Assembly: GCA_030425205.1 (NCBI GenBank)
Contig: JAUIAP010000006.1
Location: 1 to 64,000, forward strand
DNA from: Anaerolineae bacterium
GTDB lineage: Bacteria > Chloroflexota > Anaerolineae > Promineifilales > Promineifilaceae
Direction of reading: 5' to 3'
DNA length: 64,000 nt
Shown here one piece after another: positions 58,102-64,000 of the stretch. Below the pieces are notes generated by a model. The model was not told the origin of the DNA and ran no database searches. It was given only the letters and a program-made list of their open reading frames with translations. Numbering within the stretch: the stretch's first letter is position 1; each line of letters begins with the position of its first letter. A program made the position numbers and the translations under genes.

Positions 58102-59502
58102 ATGGCCTCTAAGTTAATCCAACCCGAACGTCTACGAGTTCTAAATGACAAGAAACAGCGCAGCGCAAAGTATGTCCTCTATTGGATGCAGTCGGCCGTG
58201 CGCACAATGGATAATCATGCGCTTGAATATGCCATTCAACAGGCAAATGAGCTAGATTTGCCATTGCTCGTTTGCTTTGGTTTGTGGTCAGAATATTCTG
58301 AGGCCAACGCACGACACTTCCATTTTCTGCTGGAGGGGTTGCAGGATGTGCAAGGTAATCTCAAGCGGCGCAACATCAAATTTGTTGTGCAGGAAGGCGA
58401 ACCGTTTGCAGTTGCGGAAAAGTTGTCGCAAGATGCTGCATTAGTCATCGTCGATCGCACCTACTTGCGCCAGCATAAACGTTGGTATCGTCAACTTTCG
58501 GGACTAGATTGCCGTGTTGAACAGATTGAAACAGATGTAGTCGTGCCAGTCGAAACTGTTTCTGATAAGCGCGAGTATGCGGCGCGGACGATTCGGCCGA
58601 AAATTCACAAAAAGCTCGATCAATTCCTCGTCGAACTTAGCACCACTGCCGTCAATAATTCATCGCAAGCGATGAATGTCGATACGCTTGACCTTTCTAA
58701 CATCCCTGCCATTGTCGAAAATTTGAACGTCGATCAAAGTGTACGCCCCGTCGACCATCTTTTCACGGGGGGCGAAAACGCTGCGAAGGCAACATTGCGC
58801 CGCTTTCTTGCCAATCGCTTTAGCGACTATGCGACGCATCGCAATCAGCCCCAAACCGACGACGTCAGCTATATGAGTATGTACCTACACTATGGTCACA
58901 TCTCGCCACTGCATATTGCAGTGCAAATTAAGGAGAGTGGAAGCGGAGGGGAGAATGAGAAGTCCTACATTGAGGAACTGATCGTTCGGCGCGAACTGCC
59001 AATGAACTTCTGCTTCTTTGAGGAAGATTACGACAAATATAGCGCATTACCCAATTGGACCCAGAAGACACTGGGCGAACATCGGGATGATGTACGACCT
59101 GTGCAATACACGCGCGCGGAGATGGAATCGGCCGAAACGCACGACGATTTCTGGAATGCCGCAATGCGTGAAATGATTTACACGGGTTATATGCACAACT
59201 ACATGCGGATGTATTGGGGCAAGAAAATTCTTGAATGGTGCAACACACCCGAATATGCTCATGAGACACTGCTCTACTTCAATAACAAATACTTCCTCGA
59301 CGGACGCGATGCAAACTCGTTCTCAAATGCACTCTGGATTTTCGGTCTGCACGACCAGCCTTGGAAGGAGCGTGAGATTTTTGGCAAAGTGCGCTACATG
59401 TCTTACGCTGGTCTGAAACGCAAGGCAAAAATGCCAGCTTATCTCGAAAAAGTTGACGAGTTGGTTGAGCGTGCAGAAAAGGCTTGGAATTCGGCCGATT
59501 AA
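58102..59502 (+). CDS. Class II CPD photolyase
   Basis: Repairs cyclobutane pyrimidine dimers with light. The 466-residue protein has the class II N-terminal part (AKYVLYWMQSAVRTMDNHALEYAI) for the antenna region and a C-terminal FAD domain: YIEELIVRRELPMNF, TGYMHNYMRMYWGKKILEW and the late KYFLDGRDANSFSNALWIFGLHDQPWKEREIFGKVRYMSYAGLKRK. These distinguish class II from class I enzymes. No LexA-type box is visible upstream. It follows fabD by about 43 bases with a weak start region. Function is well supported. Confidence 0.93.
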   Translation: MASKLIQPERLRVLNDKKQRSAKYVLYWMQSAVRTMDNHALEYAIQQANELDLPLLVCFGLWSEYSEANARHFHFLLEGLQDVQGNLKRRNIKFVVQEGEPFAVAEKLSQDAALVIVDRTYLRQHKRWYRQLSGLDCRVEQIETDVVVPVETVSDKREYAARTIRPKIHKKLDQFLVELSTTAVNNSSQAMNVDTLDLSNIPAIVENLNVDQSVRPVDHLFTGGENAAKATLRRFLANRFSDYATHRNQPQTDDVSYMSMYLHYGHISPLHIAVQIKESGSGGENEKSYIEELIVRRELPMNFCFFEEDYDKYSALPNWTQKTLGEHRDDVRPVQYTRAEMESAETHDDFWNAAMREMIYTGYMHNYMRMYWGKKILEWCNTPEYAHETLLYFNNKYFLDGRDANSFSNALWIFGLHDQPWKEREIFGKVRYMSYAGLKRKAKMPAYLEKVDELVERAEKAWNSAD

Positions 59503-59505
59503 TAC

Positions 59506-59533
59506 AAAAAAGCTAACCACGAGTGATTAGCTT
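59506..59533. terminator. Bidirectional terminator
   Basis: AAAGCTAA-c-CAC and GTG-a-TTAGCTTT pair around GA, with an A-rich flank on the left and a T run on the right. It lies between the convergent photolyase and FHA regulator genes and can serve both. Confidence 0.85.
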
Positions 59534-59572
59534 TCCCATTTATTCAAATCTTACGACGACTGTTGCTATGCA

Positions 59573-60223
59573 CTAAGTCTCATCCTCGTTGTCCAACCTA
59601 AATCCATGACCACGAACTGTGACAATGTAATTGAAGTCGTCAATTTCGGAGAGTCGGTCTCGTAAACGACGAACGAGTGCATCAATCGCTTGTTCGCTCA
59701 CACCGATTCCTTCCGTTCCCGGCCAAACTGCCCCGACAATGCTATCGCGATCGACGACACTGCCTTCTGCATCAAATAGTGTTTTGAGCAGGCGAAATTG
59801 CGCCAGTGAAAGTGGAGGAGAGAGCTCTGTGCCATTGATTACAACGGTACGCTTTGCCTCTTCTAAGACCATTCGCATATCAGGTTCGGGCGGATCAAAC
59901 GAGAGTGGTACAGTTGCGTCTGTCCCGATAAAGACCATTTTGACGGCAAGGGCAACCTGCAACTCATCTCCGTCATTCAAGGGCGCAGTTCCCTGCACTT
60001 GTGTACCATTCACGTGCGTCCCATTTTTACTACCGAGATCACGGACTTCATAGCGACCGTGCGTGTTGCGAATAATCTGGACGTGATGGCGCGACACCTG
60101 TCGTTCAAGAAGTGTTAAATCACAGGTGCTGCCGCGACCAATCAAGAATTCATCGTTATCAATTGTAAAACTTTGACCCGCTTGTTCGCCTTCGCGGATG
60201 TAAAGAACTGGATTTTGCGTCAT
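59573..60223 (-). CDS. FHA domain - winged helix transcriptional regulator
   Basis: A 216-residue fusion. The N-terminal FHA domain (about 5-95: FLIGRGSTCDLTLLERQVSRHHVQI, RDLGSKNGTHVNG) binds phosphothreonine. The C-terminal OmpR-type winged helix (about 125-210: LSPPLSLAQFRLLKTLFDAEG, VDALVRRLRDRLSE, VTVRGHGFRL) binds DNA. This is unlike usual response regulators, which have a receiver domain in place of FHA. It is divergent from a Ser/Thr protein kinase gene, so the kinase is its natural signalling partner: phosphorylation of a protein read by the FHA would control transcription. The regulated genes are unknown. Confidence 0.9.
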   Translation of the reverse strand: MTQNPVLYIREGEQAGQSFTIDNDEFLIGRGSTCDLTLLERQVSRHHVQIIRNTHGRYEVRDLGSKNGTHVNGTQVQGTAPLNDGDELQVALAVKMVFIGTDATVPLSFDPPEPDMRMVLEEAKRTVVINGTELSPPLSLAQFRLLKTLFDAEGSVVDRDSIVGAVWPGTEGIGVSEQAIDALVRRLRDRLSEIDDFNYIVTVRGHGFRLDNEDET

Positions 60224-60366
60224 TGGACTTTCCTACGTTGGTTTTGTGACAGCGTTATGATAAAACTTTCAGCGTAAAATGTAAAATCAAAAGTTGCTAG
60301 TTGCCAGTGTGTAGTTGCTAGTTCTTATGCTAGAAACAAATTACTTGCAGCTAATCACTTCCAGAC

Positions 60367-61347
60367 ATGCTTCGACCACACACTCACAATACTATTCTGC
60401 GTGACCGCTACCAACTTGTCGAGATCGTCGGGCAAGGTGGTATGGGTTGCGTATACAAAGCGGAAGACTTGCGTCTTCCCGGACGACTCTGTGCGATCAA
60501 AGAGGTGCAGCCCGAATTGGGAATATCGGCCGAAGACCGCTCCCAGCTACATGACCAGTTTTTGACCGAAGCGTCCATTCTAGCTCAGCTAGACCATCCT
60601 AATCTACCAAAAGTTTCTGACTTTTTTACTGACGACGAGCGCGAGTATCTGGTAATGGATTTTGTTGCCGGGGAAGATTTGAAGCAAATTATTGATGACA
60701 GCATTCGCCGCGATGAACTGCTTGAGCCACGCATCGTCATGGAGTGGGCGGCACAAATTCTCGACACACTCGACTATCTGCACCATCGGCAACATCCCGT
60801 CGTACACCGCGACATTAAGCCCGCCAATATCAAACTCACACCCGAAGGGCGTATCAAGCTGGTCGATTTTGGCCTCGTCAAGTTGATGGGTGATGATGAG
60901 CGAACACTTACTGTAATGCAGGGTCGCGGCTCTGCGCTCTACACACCGCTCGAACAGTACGGTGGGGATGGCGGTGAAACGGATGCGCGTTCTGATCTAT
61001 ACAGTTTTGGCGCAACTCTTTACCAACTGCTGACGAGCAAGGCACCGCCCGACGCCAAAGCGCGTTTTCTTAATCCGCGCATGTTGTTGCCACCGTCCGA
61101 ACTCAATCCCGATGTGCGGCGCACGGTGTCGGATGCCGTATTATGGGCAATGGAAATGCACCCAGATGATCGTCCGGCCGATGTCGATGCTTTACGACAG
61201 GTCTTATTTGGTCGTGAAAAACGGCCGAAAAAAGAGCCGACGACACCTGTCGCCCCACCGTTTTTTGAGGCATTAGCGGCCAATCAAGGCATGTTAATTC
61301 TCGTGCTTGTACTCTTGCTCCTCGCGTTTTTTATCACGATTCTGTGA
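60367..61347 (+). CDS. Ser/Thr protein kinase with C-terminal membrane anchor
   Basis: A 326-residue Hanks-type kinase. The glycine loop is IVGQGGMGCVYKAED, the ATP-binding Lys lies in CAIKEV, the catalytic loop is VVHRDIKPANIK with Asp at about 149, and the metal site is LVDFGLVKL. The activation segment GRGSALYTPLEQYG and APE-like region follow. A terminal helix (about 305-325, LILVLVLLLLAFFITIL) anchors it in the membrane with nothing beyond. No extracellular sensor domain is present. The start MLRPHTHNTILRDRYQL is the first ATG. Divergent from the FHA regulator gene, about 143 bases apart. Confidence 0.92.
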   Translation: MLRPHTHNTILRDRYQLVEIVGQGGMGCVYKAEDLRLPGRLCAIKEVQPELGISAEDRSQLHDQFLTEASILAQLDHPNLPKVSDFFTDDEREYLVMDFVAGEDLKQIIDDSIRRDELLEPRIVMEWAAQILDTLDYLHHRQHPVVHRDIKPANIKLTPEGRIKLVDFGLVKLMGDDERTLTVMQGRGSALYTPLEQYGGDGGETDARSDLYSFGATLYQLLTSKAPPDAKARFLNPRMLLPPSELNPDVRRTVSDAVLWAMEMHPDDRPADVDALRQVLFGREKRPKKEPTTPVAPPFFEALAANQGMLILVLVLLLLAFFITIL

Positions 61348-61568
61348 ATCAACCCGCCCTCGCAAATAGTGTGCTAAAAAAGCTCTGTAAATCGTCCAAT
61401 CATTTGACGTACACGCCATCTCAAGTTATTCTTGCGCTAGCGAGAAGAATGATAATATGTTGAACGTTAGATTGGTTGCCGTTCTGATTTATAGGCTCTC
61501 CCACACCACTTGCAGTTCGACATGTCCCAAGATAAGTTCATAAAAATCTATGATAAGGAGAGGATACT

Positions 61569-62693
61569 GTGGCAAGCGTAACCTTCGATAATGTACAAAA
61601 AAGTTTTGGTGATGTGGTAGTAATCCGCGATTTTGATTTGGCGGTTAAAGATAAAGAGTTTGTGGTTTTTGTTGGCCCATCTGGTTGTGGAAAGTCAACT
61701 GCTCTGCGGATGTTGGCAGGGCTTGAAGAAGTCACTGAAGGGGAAATTCGTATCGGAGATCGCACCGTTAACGATGTACCACCTAAAGACCGCGACATCG
61801 CAATGGTGTTCCAATCATATGCTCTTTATCCGCATATGACCGTCTATGACAATATGGCATTTGGTCTTAAACTGCGCAAAACGCCAAAGGATGAGATCGA
61901 TCGCCGTGTAAGAGAAGCTGCGGCAAGTCTTGGCCTAGACCCATTGCTCGACCGCAAGCCAAAAGCGCTTTCGGGTGGTCAGCGTCAACGTGTGGCTGTT
62001 GGTCGCGCTATTGTGCGTAATCCTGCTGTCTTCTTGATGGACGAACCGCTGTCCAATCTCGACGCAAAGTTGCGCGTAACGGCACGGGCCTTTATTTCAA
62101 AGCTGCACAAAGATCTACAGACGACATTCATCTATGTGACGCATGACCAAGTTGAAGCGATGACGATGGGTGACCGTATTGCCGTATTGAAACCGCTGGA
62201 AGGTGGCACTGTCCAAACCACTTCTCTGCAGCAGTGTGCAACCCCTCGTGAACTGTATAGTGAGCCAAACAACATTTTTGTTGCTGGATTCATCGGCAGT
62301 CCCAGCATGAACTTCTTTGACGCAACATTGGTCAAAGAGGACGGCGACATTTGGATTGATACAGGTGATTTCCGAGTGCAGGCACCACCAGACCGCACCA
62401 AGGCATATCAACCGTATGTCGGCAAGAGCGTGACGTTTGGGATTCGTCCTGAGCACATCTACGCACCAGACTATGCACCTCCAATCACGACAAAATCTAA
62501 GATTCGTGGTGTGATTGAAGTTGTTGAGCTTTTAGGACATGAGCTGCATATCTATGTCAATTCAGGCGCAAACACGTTTGTGGCAACGATTGATATTCGC
62601 GTGCAGGCACAGGTTGATGACCAGATCGATCTGATTATGGACTCCGACAACATGCATCTGTTTGATAAAGACACCGAACAGCGCATTATATAG
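61569..62693 (+). CDS. ugpC: ABC transporter ATP-binding protein, sugar/UgpC-MalK type
   Basis: A 374-residue ATPase of the carbohydrate-uptake type 1 group. Walker A GPSGCGKST, signature LSGGQRQRVAVGRAIVRNP, Walker B VFLMDEPLSNLDAKLR, then the C-terminal OB-like (TOBE) domain (about 240-374) with FIGSPSMNFFDATL and FGIRPEHI. The frame starts with GTG, supported by AAGGAGAGG 7 bases upstream. No permease or binding-protein genes are beside it, so it probably serves several sugar transporters as MsmX/UgpC-type ATPases do. A clear terminator follows. The gene has none of the TCGGCCGA octamers. Confidence 0.9.
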   Translation: MASVTFDNVQKSFGDVVVIRDFDLAVKDKEFVVFVGPSGCGKSTALRMLAGLEEVTEGEIRIGDRTVNDVPPKDRDIAMVFQSYALYPHMTVYDNMAFGLKLRKTPKDEIDRRVREAAASLGLDPLLDRKPKALSGGQRQRVAVGRAIVRNPAVFLMDEPLSNLDAKLRVTARAFISKLHKDLQTTFIYVTHDQVEAMTMGDRIAVLKPLEGGTVQTTSLQQCATPRELYSEPNNIFVAGFIGSPSMNFFDATLVKEDGDIWIDTGDFRVQAPPDRTKAYQPYVGKSVTFGIRPEHIYAPDYAPPITTKSKIRGVIEVVELLGHELHIYVNSGANTFVATIDIRVQAQVDDQIDLIMDSDNMHLFDKDTEQRII

Positions 62694-62718
62694 TGTTGGT
62701 TTGATTAAGTTTTCTGAG

Positions 62719-62747
62719 AGCCGCTACCAAATGGTAGCGGCTTTTTG
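62719..62747 (+). terminator. Rho-independent terminator after the ABC ATPase gene
   Basis: AGCCGCTACC and GGTAGCGGCT pair perfectly over 10 bp around AAAT, followed by TTTTT. Confidence 0.92.
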
Positions 62748-62758
62748 TTGTAAAGATT

Positions 62759-63145
62759 ATGGATGCAAAACTAACCGTTGGAGAAAGGTTTCAGTTACAG
62801 TTTGTTTGGAAGCTAGAGACAGGAGATTGGCTGAGGGGGGTGTTTTCGGCCGAAATTCTCGCCCTACAACCGCGTGAGGATCGCTACCTCGTTAGCTTAG
62901 TCGAATTCATCGGTGGCTGGCAAGAAGATCCCAGCGGGAAGCAGCGACCAAAGGACGCCATGTCGCGGGACTGGTGGGCGCGAATTGTACAGTTGCAGGG
63001 GCGTAAGGTTCAGTTGGCGTATGAGGCGGCCGATGGACGACCACTTTATATGCGTTTGCCAACGTTGACAGGGGAGCATGTCTTCTTTAGACGCTTTGAA
63101 AACAATGAGATGGAACCAGATTCGACGATGGAATCTGGTTCCTAA
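62759..63145 (+). CDS. Uncharacterised protein, 128 residues
   Basis: I recognise no family. The protein begins MDAKLTVGERFQLQFVWKLETGDW and contains VFSAEILALQPREDRYLVSLVEFIGGWQEDPSG, then a DWWARIVQLQGRKVQLAYEAADGRP stretch. Beta-strand patterns dominate; there is no signal peptide or membrane helix. It starts 11 bases after a terminator and has no strong ribosome binding site. The coding potential is supported by the natural amino acid composition and a TCGGCCGA within the frame. The stop codon lies in a 12-bp hairpin shared with the next gene's end. Cytoplasmic, function unknown. Confidence 0.62.
   Translation: MDAKLTVGERFQLQFVWKLETGDWLRGVFSAEILALQPREDRYLVSLVEFIGGWQEDPSGKQRPKDAMSRDWWARIVQLQGRKVQLAYEAADGRPLYMRLPTLTGEHVFFRRFENNEMEPDSTMESGS
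63112..63142. terminator. 12-bp hairpin at the convergent gene ends
   Basis: GGAACCAGATTC and GAATCTGGTTCC pair perfectly around a 7-base loop. It covers the last ten codons of the 128-residue gene and lies just beyond the stop of the opposite ATP-grasp gene. No T tract follows, so it is either a weak bidirectional terminator or an mRNA 3' stabiliser. Confidence 0.6.
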
Positions 63146-63149
63146 TTAT

Positions 63150-64000
63150 TTAGACAGGGTTCGAGTGAACCCAATGCCCTAACAATCCACGATAGTGGTT
63201 GATAAAGTGGTCGTGTTCATGGGGTGGGAAGAGCGTCTGAACGGTTTCAATGATGATGTGGTCAAACTCATCTGACTGCGCAAAGTGCCACATAATCTCG
63301 TCGAGATCACCCAACACCGTCGTCTTAAACTCTTCAAACTCATCTTTTTGCAAATGGGCATCAGCCAGTTTTTCATAAGCCTCAAGTTTCTCCCAATATG
63401 ATCGATCTGAATCAGCAATTTCAAACCATGGATCGACGTCCATTGTGATGTGCATTTTGCGCTCGCTGACGGCACAGAAGAGACTCCAGGCAACCAAGGC
63501 CTTCATCGCCCATGGGAAGTAATAGTGCAGACTCGTAATTGCTACATCGGGGGTCGCGTTGGCAAAATCGATGGGCGAGAGAATATCATTTTTGAGAATG
63601 GCCTCGCAGGAGTTGAAATCCCAGCGGAAGAAAGCGTTGATCGTTTTGGTGATGATACGTGCTTCACGGCCTTTTTCGGCCGATAAAAACGCATGGTCGA
63701 TCACATAACGCAAATGCTGTGGCTGACCCGGATCATATTTCATCGTCATGATCTGGGGGCCAAAGCCGAGTGAACGGGTGAATACGTCGAAATCTTCGAT
63801 TCCCGCTTGCAAATGCATCAACATCTGACCAGACTCGTCATATGCTTTGATCAAATCTGCCTCATTCCCAATTCGGCTCACACCGCGCCAGCCGCCACCA
63901 TCGAATGGCTTCATATACAAGGGATAGCCAATTTCATCTGCAATCTGCTTCAAATTAAAGAGATCATGGTAGCGTTTGGCCGTTGTCTGGTACTTCTCAA
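63150..64000 (-). CDS. ATP-grasp-like protein, 5' end outside the window
   Basis: At least 283 residues; the frame stays open to the right edge (the residues just upstream read KYQTTAKRYHDLFN), so the start lies outside. IGYPLYMKPFDGGGWRGVSRI matches the ATP-grasp nucleotide-binding segment (Lys followed by a glycine-rich loop). The C-terminal half (WAMKALVAWSLFCAVSERKMHITMD and later LGDLDEIMWHF) contains no clear metal-binding DxN. The substrate is unknown; a carboxylate-amine ligase role is expected for the family. Confidence 0.75.
   Translation of the reverse strand, partial: EKYQTTAKRYHDLFNLKQIADEIGYPLYMKPFDGGGWRGVSRIGNEADLIKAYDESGQMLMHLQAGIEDFDVFTRSLGFGPQIMTMKYDPGQPQHLRYVIDHAFLSAEKGREARIITKTINAFFRWDFNSCEAILKNDILSPIDFANATPDVAITSLHYYFPWAMKALVAWSLFCAVSERKMHITMDVDPWFEIADSDRSYWEKLEAYEKLADAHLQKDEFEEFKTTVLGDLDEIMWHFAQSDEFDHIIIETVQTLFPPHEHDHFINHYRGLLGHWVHSNPV

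Noticed and set aside
61430-61452. Near-palindrome around CGCTAGCG upstream of the ABC ATPase gene as an operator
   Set aside because: Imperfect arms and overlap with only weak promoter-like words; not enough to call a site.

Overview
The window reads as part of the chromosome of an uncultured-type Chloroflexota bacterium (Anaerolineae, Caldilineae or Ardenticatenia-like). This is an inference from the gene mix: a 6-pyruvoyl-tetrahydropterin-synthase-related membrane protein, IcmF, a class II photolyase, CarH-like regulation beside crtB, secreted proteins with C-terminal membrane anchors, and Gram-positive-type LexA boxes as reported for Dehalococcoides. It is housekeeping and accessory chromosome: no phage module, CRISPR array, rRNA or transposase was seen. 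Most genes are single or in short runs, and many intergenic gaps hold palindromic repeats.

Layout. 1-3.3 kb: 3' part of a surface 5'-nucleotidase made of internally duplicated units. 3.7-5.6 kb: ABC-2 exporter pair. 5.6-8.3 kb (minus): metal-dependent hydrolase, lytic transglycosylase and a four-helix membrane protein whose promoter carries two LexA-type boxes. 8.4-8.7 kb: structured repeats. 8.7-17.7 kb: aldo/keto reductase, two hybrid sensor kinases, Gfo/Idh/MocA dehydrogenase, acyl-CoA dehydrogenase-like protein, MBL hydrolase. 17.8-24.6 kb: MITE-like repeat, membrane-anchored Trm112-like protein, phosphoglucomutase, M20 amidohydrolase, argJ, ankyrin protein, lectin-fold protein, Nudix hydrolase. 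24.6-31.8 kb: two tandem beta-lactamase-fold proteins (the first without its catalytic residues), a PPDK-like fragment, an Hsp70 with a GyrA-CTD-like tail, and a degenerate homocysteine methyltransferase. 32.2-35.9 kb: rhomboid protease and crtB facing a CarH-like B12 photoreceptor. 36-43.8 kb: SDR epimerase, IcmF, RecD2, pentapeptide-repeat protein. 43.8-50.3 kb: rpiB-ligA-nucleotidyltransferase-ROK-like operon facing tal-rpe, which together give a non-oxidative pentose phosphate island. 50.3-57.1 kb: PspC protein, CoA-binding protein, tRNA-His, large membrane protein, leuD, CHRD/lamin-tail surface protein, rpmF. 57.1-64 kb: fabD, class II photolyase, FHA-winged-helix regulator facing a Ser/Thr kinase, ABC sugar-type ATPase, a hypothetical protein and a partial ATP-grasp protein.

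The most striking global signal is the palindrome TCGGCCGA, counted by eye about 75 times in 64 kb where about one is expected. It lies in all reading frames and nearly always between A/T bases. It behaves like the cyanobacterial highly iterated palindrome HIP1 but with a different sequence. Other signals worth a second look are the LexA-type promoter ahead of a membrane protein and a murein hydrolase, the Hsp70/GyrA-propeller-like fusion, a ROK-family protein whose two lobes appear in swapped order, and the catalytic/pseudo-catalytic beta-lactamase pair.

All counts and motif alignments were made by reading the sequence; no database search was possible.
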